A stretch of DNA of 64,000 nt from Mucilaginibacter pallidiroseus (GCF_007846085.1 NZ_VOEJ01000002.1:434001-498000), one strand, 5' to 3'. Shown: positions 34,789 to 44,761, counted from the first letter of the stretch. Numbers and translations: made by a program. Notes: generated by a model not told the origin, from the letters alone.

Positions 34789-34914
34789 TTAAAAGGAGAT
34801 ATTTTATCGCTTCAACATATAGCTAAAATTTTAATGCTTGATTAATTGCATTTAAGTGCAACCTATTTGCTACTTTGAGCATCTACCTTTAAACATCATC
34901 ACACAAAATCATAT

Positions 34915-35472
34915 ATGACCTCACATTTATCAAATTTAAAATCTGTTTTATTTACAGCAGCGTTCTCTATGCTGATAATACTTTCGGCACAGGCGCAAGA
35001 CAAAATAAAACGCATTGGTAATAAGCCTCGTACGGGCTCATCAAACTCAAGCTATGCTGTTGTAAAAGGCCAGCAGATAGGCATTAAAATGAATGCCGGT
35101 AAAAAGCCGGTGCAATTGCTAAGCCTTAATTTTACTGTAGAAAACCGCCGCACAGATACTATTGATTTTAAGGTAAACGTGTACGAGTTTGCAAAAGAGA
35201 TAGCCGGAGAAAATTATGTAAAGCAGGATATCATAGGGCATATTGCACCGGGCAAAAGCGTTGCGACAGTAAATCTTGAGCCTTACAACATACAGGTAAA
35301 AGGAGATGTATTGGCGGCAATTGAATGGGTAAAAACATTAAGAGGTGCTAACCCTTATTTTTCTATAGGCATACTTAACGGCGGCACTTACACCTACGCA
35401 AACGACGAATGGAAAAAGATGGGCTACTTTGGCGCCGATTTCAATATGATGGTTAAGGTGCTTAAAAAATAA
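34915..35472 (+). CDS. Secreted hypothetical protein
   Basis: The 185-residue protein has a signal peptide (about 10-28, ending LSAQAQ) and then a beta-rich domain (LLSLNFTVENRRTDTIDFKVNVYEF, IQVKGDVLAAIEWVKT) resembling carbohydrate- or adhesion-type beta sandwiches, but I recognise no family. It is oriented with the outer membrane protein upstream but a terminator separates them. A strong bidirectional terminator follows. Confidence 0.7.
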   Translation: MTSHLSNLKSVLFTAAFSMLIILSAQAQDKIKRIGNKPRTGSSNSSYAVVKGQQIGIKMNAGKKPVQLLSLNFTVENRRTDTIDFKVNVYEFAKEIAGENYVKQDIIGHIAPGKSVATVNLEPYNIQVKGDVLAAIEWVKTLRGANPYFSIGILNGGTYTYANDEWKKMGYFGADFNMMVKVLKK

Positions 35473-35486
35473 CAGTACTTATTTAT

Positions 35487-35530
35487 AAAAAAACGAAAGG
35501 CCTCTGCTATCAGAGGCCTTTCGTTTTTTT
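35487..35530. terminator. Bidirectional terminator between the secreted protein gene and pgl
   Basis: A perfect 20-bp stem (35487-35506 with 35511-35530) with A- and T-runs at the two ends and the loop CTAT. The last two bases overlap the pgl stop codon. Confidence 0.85.
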
Positions 35531-36257
35531 ATTTGTTGCTTAAGGCGCTGGCTGCGGCTGCGTCTAAAAACCAAAGCAGCTTGCCATTATTGGTCGGCTT
35601 GATAAGCTGAGCCGGGTAAAGCTCAATATTGCGTTCATCTTCCAGTATATGTTTTACGGCTTCAGCTTTGCCTTTTCCGTAAACCAGGAAAGCAATATTG
35701 TGCGCAATATTTATCAGCGGGGCTGTAAACGTAATACGATTCATTTTTACTTCGTCAATGTACAAGGCCTCTACAGCAGCACTTTCCTCCTGCAAAACTG
35801 GTGTGTATGGAAATAAAGATGCGGTATGTGAATTGTCGCCCAACCCAAGGATGATCAGATCAAACGCTGCGCTGTGGCCGTTAAAATAGGTTGCAATACT
35901 TTCTGTATAAGCCTGTGCTGCTTTATCGGCACCCAGTGCAGTCTGCACCGGGAATACATGTTCCGGGTCTATCCCCAATGGGTCCAACAGCGTTTGTTTG
36001 GCCATCAGATAATTGCTTTGCGCATCATCTAATGGTACATCACGCTCGTCCCCAAAAAAGAAATAAACCTTGTCCCAATCTATTTTATCAGCGTATTTGC
36101 TAACCAATAATTCATGCAATTTTTTAGGCGAACTGCCACCGCTTAACGCAACCGAAAAACGGCCATGGTCGGCAATGGCCTTTTGTGCCGCCTCGGCAAA
36201 AAAAGCTGCCAGGTTTTCTAATACTTCGCTTTCGGTACTTGATATTTTAAGTTCCAT
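35529..36257 (-). CDS. pgl: 6-phosphogluconolactonase
   Basis: The 242-residue enzyme of the DevB/SOL family hydrolyses 6-phosphogluconolactone in the oxidative pentose phosphate pathway. Family motifs are VALSGGSSPKKLHELL (about 37-52), FFGDERDVPLDDAQSN and LIILGLGDNSHTASLFP. It is the last gene of the pentose phosphate cluster and lies 5 bases after zwf, so the two consecutive steps are linked in translation. Confidence 0.94.
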   Translation of the reverse strand: MELKISSTESEVLENLAAFFAEAAQKAIADHGRFSVALSGGSSPKKLHELLVSKYADKIDWDKVYFFFGDERDVPLDDAQSNYLMAKQTLLDPLGIDPEHVFPVQTALGADKAAQAYTESIATYFNGHSAAFDLIILGLGDNSHTASLFPYTPVLQEESAAVEALYIDEVKMNRITFTAPLINIAHNIAFLVYGKGKAEAVKHILEDERNIELYPAQLIKPTNNGKLLWFLDAAAASALSNK

Positions 36258-36262
36258 AACCT

Positions 36263-37780
36263 TTATTTTTTACCATTAACAGGCAGCGTAAACCAATTGT
36301 AACCATCGCGGGCTATCAAAGCCTCTGCAGACTCTGGTCCCCATGAATCGGCACTGTAGTTAGGGAAGTTCAGGCTCTTTTTATTTTGCCACGTATTCAA
36401 TATAGGCATCACAAGTTCCCAGGCGGCCTCTACCTGGTCGCCACGCATAAACAGCGTTTGGTCGCCCAGCATGGTATCCAGTATCAATGTTTCGTAAGCC
36501 TCTGGCGCCTGGTTGGTGTAAGTGCCTTTATAATCAAACACCATATCAACCACATTAAGTACCATATTTATACCCGGGCGCTTGGCCTGTACCTGCAAAC
36601 GGATGCTCATCTCTGGCTGTATGCTGATGATAAGCCTGTTTTGCTGCCAGCTTTCGGCCGCCTCTGTAGGGAATATCAAATGCGGCACATCCTTAAACTG
36701 AATAGTTATTACAGATGACGATTGGTGCATGCGTTTACCGGTACGAACATAGAATGGTACGCCCTGCCAGCGCCAGTTATCCACAAAAAACTTAAATGCA
36801 GCAAATGTTTCGGTATTTGAGTCAGGTGCTACTTTAGCCTCCTCGCGGTAGCCTGGCACTTCCTTGCCTTTCATCCAGCCGCTGCCGTATTGGCCCCTAA
36901 CCGCCGAGTTGCGAACATCCTCGGGCGTAAAGCGGCGCATGGCTTTTAATACATCAACCTTGCGGTCGCGCACTTCATCGGCACTAAAGCTTACAGGCGG
37001 CTCCATGGCAATGTGGCAAAGCAGTTGCAGGAGGTGATTCTGGATCATATCACGCATAGCGCCAGATCCGTCGTAGTAATCGCCCCGGTCCTCAACACCC
37101 AGTTGCTCGGTTACCGAGATCTGTACATGTTCGATATAATTACGGTTCCACAAAGGCTCCATTATGGAGTTGGCAAAGCGGAAAGCCATAATGTTCTGCA
37201 CAGTTTCTTTACCCAGGTAATGATCTATACGGTATATCTGGCATTCATCAAAAATGCCCTTCAACAACTCGTTAAGCTCTTTGGCCGTTTCAAGATCATG
37301 CCCGAAAGGCTTTTCGATGATGATGCGCACACGGTTTTTATCTTCAGCAAGCTTTGCTTTTGATATGTTAGATGCGATAATAGGGAAGAAGTTAGGCGCA
37401 ACAGCAAGGTAAAATAATACGTTTGCTTTAGTGTTCCACTCTGCGTTATGTTGCTCTATACGTTTGCCAAACTCGCTGTAAGTTTCGGCATTGGTAGCGT
37501 CAGATACCTGGTAATGTATGTTTGCAGCAAATTCTTCCCATTTCTTGTCGTCGGTTTTTCCGCTTCGCGAAAACTGGTCAATGTCTTTATGCAGATTATC
37601 TTTAAACTGTTCATCAGTAAGCTGCGTGCGGCCGGTACCGATTATAGAAAATTGCTTAGGCAACCAACCGTCCAAAAACAGGTTATAAAGTGCCGGGGCA
37701 ATTTTACGCGAATTTAAATCTCCGGTGCCGCCAAATATGATAAATATGGTTGGTTCGGCTTTTATGGTATTACTGCTCAT
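36263..37780 (-). CDS. zwf: Glucose-6-phosphate 1-dehydrogenase
   Basis: The 505-residue enzyme oxidises glucose-6-phosphate and reduces NADP+. The nucleotide-binding opening is FGGTGDLNSRKIAPALYNL (residues 16-34) and the active site is YRIDHYLGKETVQN (about 187-200). Length is standard. It is encoded between gnd (82 bases upstream) and pgl (5 bases downstream). Confidence 0.96.
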   Translation of the reverse strand: MSSNTIKAEPTIFIIFGGTGDLNSRKIAPALYNLFLDGWLPKQFSIIGTGRTQLTDEQFKDNLHKDIDQFSRSGKTDDKKWEEFAANIHYQVSDATNAETYSEFGKRIEQHNAEWNTKANVLFYLAVAPNFFPIIASNISKAKLAEDKNRVRIIIEKPFGHDLETAKELNELLKGIFDECQIYRIDHYLGKETVQNIMAFRFANSIMEPLWNRNYIEHVQISVTEQLGVEDRGDYYDGSGAMRDMIQNHLLQLLCHIAMEPPVSFSADEVRDRKVDVLKAMRRFTPEDVRNSAVRGQYGSGWMKGKEVPGYREEAKVAPDSNTETFAAFKFFVDNWRWQGVPFYVRTGKRMHQSSSVITIQFKDVPHLIFPTEAAESWQQNRLIISIQPEMSIRLQVQAKRPGINMVLNVVDMVFDYKGTYTNQAPEAYETLILDTMLGDQTLFMRGDQVEAAWELVMPILNTWQNKKSLNFPNYSADSWGPESAEALIARDGYNWFTLPVNGKK

Positions 37781-37862
37781 TTCGTTTTTGTTTGGAGTGA
37801 GAATTTGGAGCGGGTGTGAGAGAAAAACTCTGGAAACTCGCTCTGGCTTCCGGCACTTTAAT

Positions 37863-39287
37863 TTACTCTTTTACTGGTGCCCACTGTGTATGGAATGTAC
37901 CCTCTTTGCCAATTAACTCATAGGTGTGTGCGCCAAAAAAGTCGCGCTGTGCCTGGGTTAGGTTTGATGGCATACGCTCACTACGGAAAGCATCAAAGTA
38001 GCTCAACGCAGACGCGTAGCCCGGCGTAGCTACACCCGCAGCAATGGTTGCCGACAATACCTTGCGGATGCCAGGCAATGTTTCGCTTACCAATGCCTGG
38101 ATGCTGCTATCAAGCAACAAGTGCGGCAATTGCTGATCCTTACTGTAAGCGTTATATATATCGTTCAAAAACTCCGAACGAATGATACATCCACCTCTCC
38201 ATATCTTGGCAATTTCGCCAAGGTGTAAATCATATTTATACTCTTCAGATGCTTTGGTAAGCAGGTGCATACCTTGCGCATAAGTAAGGATGCTTGTGAA
38301 ATAAAATGCTTGCTCAAGCGCCGCGATCAATTCGTCCTTGTCGCCTTTTAATTCAATAGGGTCGCTGTACAATTTAGCTGCCTTTTCGCGCAGGGATTTG
38401 TATTTAGATAAGTCGCGCATTGATACTGATGTATCAATAGTTGGAATAGGTGTTACCAAATCCATAGCTACCTGCGATGTCCACTTACCGGTACCCTTAG
38501 CTTTAGCCTCGTCTTTGATATCATCTAACAAAAGATGATCGGTGCCCGGAGCTTTGTATTTAAAAATATCTTTGGTAATATCTAATAAAAACGACTGTAA
38601 ACGGCCTTCGTTCCATTTGGCAAAAAGGTCACCAATCTCTTCATTCTCCAGCTTAAGGCCTTTTTTAAGAATTTCATAGGTTTCTGCAATCACCTGCATA
38701 ATACCGTACTCGATACCGTTGTGCACCATTTTAACAAAGTGTCCGGATGCACCCGGGCCAATGTAAGTAACACAAGGCTCGCCGTTTACTTTAGCGGCAA
38801 TAGCCTCAAATATTGGCTGCATTACGGCATAAGCGTCTTTATCGCCGCCCGGCATCATGCTTGGGCCGCGGCGGGCACCTTCTTCGCCACCAGATACACC
38901 CATACCGAAGAAGTGCAGGCCTTTAGCCTCCAGCTCTTCCACACGGCGGTTGGTATCGGTAAAGTGCGAATTACCACCATCAATTAAAATATCGCCCTTA
39001 TCCAACAACGGCGAAAGTTCGGCAATCACGCTATCAACCGGTTTGCCTGCAGGCACCAGCATCATAATGGCGCGCGGGGTGGTAAGGCTTTGTATAAACT
39101 CGTTTACATCCAAAAATCCTTTTACTTCCAAATCGCCTGATTCGGTGTTAAGCGAATCAACTTTACCCTGATCTTTATCGTGACCGGCTACGGCAAATCC
39201 ATGGTCGGCCATGTTTAGCAGCAGGCTGCGGCCCATTACGCCTAAACCTATCATGCCAAATGCATATTTACTTGTTGTTGAGCTCAT
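37863..39287 (-). CDS. gnd: 6-phosphogluconate dehydrogenase, decarboxylating
   Basis: The 474-residue enzyme makes ribulose-5-phosphate, CO2 and NADPH. The N-terminal Rossmann motif is GLGVMGRSLLLNMADHG; the substrate region has LIDGGNSHFTDTNRR, VSGGEEGARRGPSMMPGG and the signature IIRSEFLNDIYNAY. The length matches the long NADP-dependent form. It follows the HAD hydrolase by one base, so the two share a message. Confidence 0.96.
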   Translation of the reverse strand: MSSTTSKYAFGMIGLGVMGRSLLLNMADHGFAVAGHDKDQGKVDSLNTESGDLEVKGFLDVNEFIQSLTTPRAIMMLVPAGKPVDSVIAELSPLLDKGDILIDGGNSHFTDTNRRVEELEAKGLHFFGMGVSGGEEGARRGPSMMPGGDKDAYAVMQPIFEAIAAKVNGEPCVTYIGPGASGHFVKMVHNGIEYGIMQVIAETYEILKKGLKLENEEIGDLFAKWNEGRLQSFLLDITKDIFKYKAPGTDHLLLDDIKDEAKAKGTGKWTSQVAMDLVTPIPTIDTSVSMRDLSKYKSLREKAAKLYSDPIELKGDKDELIAALEQAFYFTSILTYAQGMHLLTKASEEYKYDLHLGEIAKIWRGGCIIRSEFLNDIYNAYSKDQQLPHLLLDSSIQALVSETLPGIRKVLSATIAAGVATPGYASALSYFDAFRSERMPSNLTQAQRDFFGAHTYELIGKEGTFHTQWAPVKE

Positions 39288-39288
39288 G

Positions 39289-39912
39289 TTAATTGAGTTT
39301 TTCTTTCTTAAGGTCGTTTAAAATTTTCTTGGTGGTTTCAAAATCTGTATGCTGGTAAGCACGTATGCCCAGCCTTTCGGCTGCTTTGGCAAACATGATC
39401 CTGTCATCAAAATATACGCACTGGCTTGGGGATGCCTGGGCTATACCCATGGCCAGTTGCCATATACCCGGATCGGGCTTGCGCATTTTTACCTCGCACG
39501 ATGATACGAAGGCATCAAAGCACTCATGCAGTTTAAATTTTTTAACCCTGTAATCGTTAAGTTCTTTACCCTCGTTGTTTACAGATATAATACGAAAACC
39601 ACAGTCTTTTTTCCACTCCTTAAGCCAAGCCAGCATTTCCGGCAGCTCTATTGATTGCGAATAAATAAATTCTTTGAAATCCTCGCGTACAAATTCGCGC
39701 GGCTCATTAAATATTACGCGATCAAGGTATTCATCCAACGTGATGCTGCCAATTTCATAAACATTGAATATGAAGTTGTGCAGGGCATTTACTTCTTCAT
39801 AATCCAGCCCGAACTTCTCGCAGGCCAGCTTGCGTGATTGGTGTCCCCATCCATTGGAGAGCAAGATGCCCCCAATGTCAAAAAAGAGTATCTTAAGATC
39901 TGTGTGTTTCAT
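39289..39912 (-). CDS. HAD-superfamily hydrolase
   Basis: The 207-residue protein is a HAD phosphatase with the first motif LFFDIGGILLSNG, where Asp is the nucleophile and the usual second Asp of DxD is replaced by Gly, a later IISVNNE segment in the motif II region, and CVYFDDRIMFAKAAERLG as motif IV. Loss of the second Asp leaves phosphatase activity uncertain. It lies between tal and gnd, one base before gnd, so it may handle a sugar phosphate, but the substrate is inferred only from position. Confidence 0.85.
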   Translation of the reverse strand: MKHTDLKILFFDIGGILLSNGWGHQSRKLACEKFGLDYEEVNALHNFIFNVYEIGSITLDEYLDRVIFNEPREFVREDFKEFIYSQSIELPEMLAWLKEWKKDCGFRIISVNNEGKELNDYRVKKFKLHECFDAFVSSCEVKMRKPDPGIWQLAMGIAQASPSQCVYFDDRIMFAKAAERLGIRAYQHTDFETTKKILNDLKKEKLN

Positions 39913-39933
39913 TGGTAGATGACGCGGTATCAG

Positions 39934-41028
39934 TTAAACTTTAGCTTTTTGATCTTCAATCGCTTTAAGCAATTTTTCAAAAGGCTTATTAAATTTATCT
40001 ATACCCTCGTCTTCCAGTTTCTGTGTAATCTCGTCCAAATCGATACCCGCAGCTTTTACGCGTTGCAAAGTTTCAGTAGCTTGCTCAAGGCCGAGCATTA
40101 ATGTATCTGCGGCAATACCATGATCGCGGAAAGCTTCAATAGTTTCCAATGGAACGGTATCAACAGTATCAGGACCAATAAGGGCCTCAACATATTTGGT
40201 ATCTTTAAATGCAGGGTTTTTGCTGCTGGTACTTGCCCATAGCAAACGCTGCGGTTTTGCGCCTTTTGCTTCTAACGCTTTCCATCTGTCGGTGCTGAAC
40301 ACACGTTTGTAGATCTCGTAAGCTTTTTTAGCTGATGCAATTGCAACCTCGCCTTTTAAATCGCCAAGTCCTTTTTCATCTAACAATGGGTCAACCATTA
40401 CATCTATACGGCTCAGGAAGAAGCTTGCAACAGATGAAATGTGGCCAATGTTATGGCCGGCAGCCAAATGATCTTCCAAACCTGAAATGTAAGCTTCGGT
40501 AACTTCTTCATAACGCTCCAAACCAAATAGCAGGGTTACGTTTACATTGATACCTTTTGCAATAGTTTCGCGGATAGCTTTCAAACCAGGTTTAGTACCT
40601 GGTATTTTGATCATCACGTTTTTGCGGTCAACCTGTTCCCAAAGTAGTTCGGCTTGTTTAGCAGTACCTTCGGCATCTAAAGCCAAAAACGGTGACACCT
40701 CTAAACTTACATAACCATCGGCACCTACTACGCCTTCGTTATATAACGGATCGAACAGATCGGCTGCTGCCTGTATATCTTTGATGGCCAGCTTAAAGAA
40801 AAGCTCTTCTGTTGTGCCGCTTTCTTTACCATGCTCTGCAATGTCCTGATCGTAGTCAGAGCTGCTGGTGATAGCCTTTTCAAAAATTGCCGGGTTAGAG
40901 GTAACTCCCCTTACGCCATCTTCATCAATTAACTTTTGAAGCTTGCCAGATGAAATGATTTCACGGTCTATAAAGTCAAGCCAGATGCTCTGGCCGAATT
41001 CATGTATTTGTTTTACTTTGTTTGCCAT
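39934..41028 (-). CDS. tal: Transaldolase
   Basis: The 364-residue enzyme moves a dihydroxyacetone unit between sugar phosphates. The catalytic Schiff-base lysine lies in MIKIPGTKPGLKAI, and GVTSNPAIFEKA and LFGLERYEEV match the longer class of bacterial transaldolases (about 360-380 residues). It is 93 bases downstream of rpiA and 21 bases upstream of the HAD gene on the same strand. Confidence 0.95.
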   Translation of the reverse strand: MANKVKQIHEFGQSIWLDFIDREIISSGKLQKLIDEDGVRGVTSNPAIFEKAITSSSDYDQDIAEHGKESGTTEELFFKLAIKDIQAAADLFDPLYNEGVVGADGYVSLEVSPFLALDAEGTAKQAELLWEQVDRKNVMIKIPGTKPGLKAIRETIAKGINVNVTLLFGLERYEEVTEAYISGLEDHLAAGHNIGHISSVASFFLSRIDVMVDPLLDEKGLGDLKGEVAIASAKKAYEIYKRVFSTDRWKALEAKGAKPQRLLWASTSSKNPAFKDTKYVEALIGPDTVDTVPLETIEAFRDHGIAADTLMLGLEQATETLQRVKAAGIDLDEITQKLEDEGIDKFNKPFEKLLKAIEDQKAKV

Positions 41029-41121
41029 AATGGTAAATGCTTTATATAAATGTCCTAATTAATTATTCTTTAAATGTAACAGCGATGTCGTAATAATGTT
41101 GCCATAGTGTCAAATAGACAC

Positions 41122-41817
41122 CTACGCGTTGGAAGCCTTTAATATTTCCAGGTTATATCCCCAAAACAATCCACTTTCGATTACCCCGGTTATAGCTTTT
41201 ATATCACGCTCAAGCGTATGGTTCACTTCGCTGAAGCGGCAATCTAAAATGAGGTTGTTATTCTCGGTTATTACAGGCCCGTCCTTACCGGCGGCAGGCC
41301 TTAGCTTTATTTCCGTTGCGCCGAGTTTTCTTAAACTAGCTTCCGCGAGTAGCAAAGCCTGTGGAAAAACTTCAACAGGTATTGGAAAATGGGTGCCTAT
41401 CTTGTCAACTATTTTTGATTCGTCAACAATAATGTAGCTTACCGGGCTCGATGCAATCAGCAATTTCTCTTTAAACATTGCTCCGCCACGCCCTTTTATC
41501 AGGTTATTTTGAGGGTCTACCTCATCGGCACCGTCAAAAAGCCAGTCGGGTTGGTGTTCAAACAATGTTGTGGTTGGTATACCCAGCTTTGCGCAAAACA
41601 TGGTTATCTCCAACGATGTGGGTATGGCCAGCACGTTTAGTTTTTCGGCTTTGATACGTTCGGCAATTGCCAGCAGCGCGATGTAAACCGTAGACCCCGA
41701 GCCAACACCAAGCACATCGCCATCTTTAACCTTTTGGGCAATAAGGCTTGCTACCTTTTGCTTACCCTCCGGGTTAGTAATGACTGATGACCATTGCAAA
41801 CTGTTTATTAAACTCAT
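41122..41817 (-). CDS. rpiA: Ribose-5-phosphate isomerase A
   Basis: The 231-residue enzyme interconverts ribulose-5- and ribose-5-phosphate. The family motifs VLGVGSGSTVYIAL, FDGADEVDPQNNLIKGRGGAMFKEKLLI and the later lysine/glutamate region are present. I chose ATG 41817 because the upstream frame (to 41877) is translated repeat sequence (TSHISYLKYIP). A repeat fills the gap to tkt. It belongs to the non-oxidative branch of the cluster. Confidence 0.94.
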   Translation of the reverse strand: MSLINSLQWSSVITNPEGKQKVASLIAQKVKDGDVLGVGSGSTVYIALLAIAERIKAEKLNVLAIPTSLEITMFCAKLGIPTTTLFEHQPDWLFDGADEVDPQNNLIKGRGGAMFKEKLLIASSPVSYIIVDESKIVDKIGTHFPIPVEVFPQALLLAEASLRKLGATEIKLRPAAGKDGPVITENNNLILDCRFSEVNHTLERDIKAITGVIESGLFWGYNLEILKASNA

Positions 41818-41826
41818 AGGAATATA

Positions 41827-41902
41827 TTTGAGATATGAGATGTGAGATGTGAGACCCAAAAGTTTGCTCCATCTCAAATCTCATATCTAACATCTCACAT
41901 CT
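41827..41902. repeat. GAGAT-type inverted repeat between tkt and rpiA
   Basis: Units such as GAGATATGAGATGTGAGA (41830-41855) face the complementary ATCTCAAATCTCATATCT-type units (41871-41902) across a 15-base centre. Similar sequence is found inside mqnD at 7634-7669. The repeat sits within the pentose phosphate cluster and could affect read-through from tkt to rpiA. Confidence 0.65.
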
Positions 41903-41905
41903 ATA

Positions 41906-43912
41906 TTAAAGAATTGCTTTTGCTTTAGCTACCACATTATCAACGGTGAAACCGAAGTGTTTGTAAAGATCATCTGCCGGGGCCGACTCACCGAAAGTTG
42001 TCATGCCCAGGATGTCGCCTTCGTCCGTAGTGTATTTATGCCATCCCATTGGTGATGCCATTTCAACGGCCAAACGTTTGCGGCTTGCTTTCGGCAATAT
42101 TTCTTCTTTGTAAGCAGCATCCTGTGCCTCAAACAACTCCCATGATGGCATACTTACCACGCGGGTAGAAATTCCCTCAGCTTCTAATTTCTCTTGCGCC
42201 TGTAAAACAAGGGCAACTTCAGAACCTGTGGCTAGCAAGATTAAGTCGACACCTTTGCTTTCTTTTGATACAATGTATGCACCTTTTTCAACACCCGATG
42301 CTTTGCCGTATTTATCCTGATCAAGGATAGGCAGTGCCTGGCGGGTAAATACCAATACAGTCGGGCCGCCTTTTTTCTCAACAGCTATTTTCCAAGCGTA
42401 TGAAGTTTCATTGGCATCAGCCGGGCGAATAACTGTTACGTTGGGTATAGAACGCAATGACGACAAATGCTCAACCGGCTGGTGGGTTGTACCATCTTCG
42501 CCCAAACCGATACTATCGTGCGTGTAAACAAATATCGGGCTTATCTTCATGATGGCTGCCAAACGGATTGGCGGGCGCATGTAATCTGCAAATTGCAGGA
42601 AGGTTGCGCCAAACGGAAGGATACCTTTGGTTAGCGACAAACCGTTTAAAGCCGAACCCATTGCATGCTCGCGGATACCAAAGTGGAAGTTGCGGCCCGC
42701 CCTGTTCTCTGACGTGAACGAGTCAAATTCTTTTAAGTTGGTCTCTGTTGATGGCGCTAAGTCGGCTGCACCACCTATTAAGTTTGGCAAGCTTGATGCA
42801 ATTGCATTAAGTACTTTACCTGATGCCTGGCGGGTTGCCATTTTAGGATCAGAGCCTTTAAATACCGGCAATTTATCTGCCCAGCCTTGTGGCAGGCCTC
42901 CGGCAAAAGCATTCTCAAATTCGGCAGCTAATTCAGGAAACTTCTCTTTGTATTTGGCAAACAGCTCGTTCCATTTTTCCTCGGTTTTTATACCGCGTGC
43001 GCCTTTTTCATTGTAGTATTTTAGAACCTCATCAGGCACGTTAAATGATTTCTCCGGGTCGAAACCAAAGAATTCTTTAACCAGTTTAATTTCATCGGCA
43101 CCCAGCGGCGAACCGTGAGAGCCTGCTGTACCTGATTTGTTAGGGCTACCGTAAGCAATTAATGAACGTACGCGAATTAATGAGGGCTTTTGCTTTTCAG
43201 ACTTAGCGTTGATTAACGCCAGCTCTAACGCGTGGGTATCATTTACATCGGTAACTTCCTGTACATGCCAGCCGTATGAACGGAAACGTGCAGAAACATC
43301 CTCATTGAATGCGATATCTGTGCTGCCTTCGATAGAGATGTGGTTATCATCGTACAGATAAATAAGGTTACCCAGCTCAAGATGGCCCGCTAATGAGGCA
43401 GCCTCAGATGTAACACCTTCCATCATATCGCCATCGCTCACTATCGAGTAGATGTTGTAGTTAAAAAGGTCAAAACCAGGTTTATTATAGCGCGCCGCCA
43501 AATGTTTTTGACCGATGGCAAAGCCCACGCCATTTGCAAAACCTTGCCCAAGCGGGCCGGTAGTCACATCAACACCCGGAGCCAAACCATACTCGGGGTG
43601 GCCCGCCGTTTTGCTGTTTAACTGACGGAAATTCTTGATATCATCTAAAGACAGATCGTAACCTGTTAAATACAAAAAGTTATACTGTAAAATACAAGCG
43701 TGACCGGCAGAAAGGATAAACCTGTCGCGATTTGCAAAATCAGGGTTTTGGGGGTTATAGTTTAAAAACTTTGTCCAAAGTACATGGCCCATTGGCGCCA
43801 GCGCCATTGCTGTACCAGGGTGTCCCGAATTTGCTTTCTGCACTGCATCGGCAGATAAGATCCTTACCGTGTTTATCGCTAAGTTTTCCAGTTCTAAGTT
43901 CTGTTTTTCCAT
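41906..43912 (-). CDS. tkt: Transketolase
   Basis: The 668-residue single-chain enzyme moves two-carbon units between sugar phosphates using thiamine diphosphate. The cofactor motif is VSDGDMMEGVTSEAASLAGHLELGN near 155-180, with AGHAC and HPEYG-type segments in the N-terminal half and FGATFLQFADYMRPPIRLAA and THDSIGLGEDGPTHQP-like sequence in the second half. It lies 17 bases after the glucokinase gene. Confidence 0.97.
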   Translation of the reverse strand: MEKQNLELENLAINTVRILSADAVQKANSGHPGTAMALAPMGHVLWTKFLNYNPQNPDFANRDRFILSAGHACILQYNFLYLTGYDLSLDDIKNFRQLNSKTAGHPEYGLAPGVDVTTGPLGQGFANGVGFAIGQKHLAARYNKPGFDLFNYNIYSIVSDGDMMEGVTSEAASLAGHLELGNLIYLYDDNHISIEGSTDIAFNEDVSARFRSYGWHVQEVTDVNDTHALELALINAKSEKQKPSLIRVRSLIAYGSPNKSGTAGSHGSPLGADEIKLVKEFFGFDPEKSFNVPDEVLKYYNEKGARGIKTEEKWNELFAKYKEKFPELAAEFENAFAGGLPQGWADKLPVFKGSDPKMATRQASGKVLNAIASSLPNLIGGAADLAPSTETNLKEFDSFTSENRAGRNFHFGIREHAMGSALNGLSLTKGILPFGATFLQFADYMRPPIRLAAIMKISPIFVYTHDSIGLGEDGTTHQPVEHLSSLRSIPNVTVIRPADANETSYAWKIAVEKKGGPTVLVFTRQALPILDQDKYGKASGVEKGAYIVSKESKGVDLILLATGSEVALVLQAQEKLEAEGISTRVVSMPSWELFEAQDAAYKEEILPKASRKRLAVEMASPMGWHKYTTDEGDILGMTTFGESAPADDLYKHFGFTVDNVVAKAKAIL

Positions 43913-43929
43913 TGTTGTGTGTGGTAAAT

Positions 43930-44688
43930 TTATTGTTTGGTTGGCGTGGCCATGGCTGTACGGGTTACGGTGTGTTTTTCATCCTGCCATAATCTAGCCC
44001 CGCCTTTTATACCGTCGGCATTGGTAACAATTTTCATATTCTTATCCAGCTTAAAGTCAAGCAGGTCAGAGTTGCCGCCGCCTATGTATAAATAATCGTA
44101 ATTGAATACAAGCTTTAAAATTTTGAATACCTTTTTTATCCGGCGGTTCCATTTCTTCTCGCCTATTTCATCAAGCGCCTTGTCGCCTATATATTGGTCA
44201 TAATCGCGGCCCTTTGATACAGGGTGGTGTGATACTTCGAGGTGAGGCAGCAAATGGCCGTCCATCAGCAAAGCTGTACCAAAACCGGTACCCAATGTAA
44301 TAACCATTTCCAGGCCCTTGCCTGCTACAACGCCCAGGCCCTGCATGTCGGCATCATTTACTACCTGTGCTTCCTGCCCAAATGTCTCTTCAAGCTTTTT
44401 GCTGAAGTTTACATCCTTCCAAAAATCGTTACCCAGATTAGGTGCCGTCTTAACAATACCATTGCGCACATAGCCCGGGAAACCAACAGATATTTTATCA
44501 AACGGTGGGTAATCCTTCACAAGTATTTTTATAGACTCTATAACCGCCTCCGGAGTGGCCGGCTTAGGGGTTACCACTTTTTTGTAGTCCATTGTAAGCG
44601 CGCCTTTACTGTCCAGGATAGTACCTTTTATGCTTGAGCCACCAATATCGATTGAAAGAATTTTTAACTGGGCAGGTGTAGTTTTCAT
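43930..44688 (-). CDS. ppgK: ROK-family glucokinase, polyphosphate glucokinase type
   Basis: The 252-residue kinase phosphorylates glucose, feeding the pathway encoded downstream. The phosphate loop is LSIDIGGSSIKGTILD (residues 11-26), and VSVGFPGYV, NDADMQGLG and VITLGTGFGTALLMDG match the ROK proteins that use polyphosphate as donor; the donor itself is inferred from length and family resemblance. It is the first gene of the cluster, preceded by a -7 box. Confidence 0.8.
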   Translation of the reverse strand: MKTTPAQLKILSIDIGGSSIKGTILDSKGALTMDYKKVVTPKPATPEAVIESIKILVKDYPPFDKISVGFPGYVRNGIVKTAPNLGNDFWKDVNFSKKLEETFGQEAQVVNDADMQGLGVVAGKGLEMVITLGTGFGTALLMDGHLLPHLEVSHHPVSKGRDYDQYIGDKALDEIGEKKWNRRIKKVFKILKLVFNYDYLYIGGGNSDLLDFKLDKNMKIVTNADGIKGGARLWQDEKHTVTRTAMATPTKQ

Positions 44689-44761
44689 GCTACCGGTTTT
44701 GTGATTATAAGATATCTATCAGGTTACGCTGGTAAATATCACATTTTAAATATTAAATAGC

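Noticed and set aside
41106..41116. A short GTGTC/GACAC hairpin between tal and rpiA
   Set aside because: Only five base pairs with no T tract, so it is not a credible terminator.
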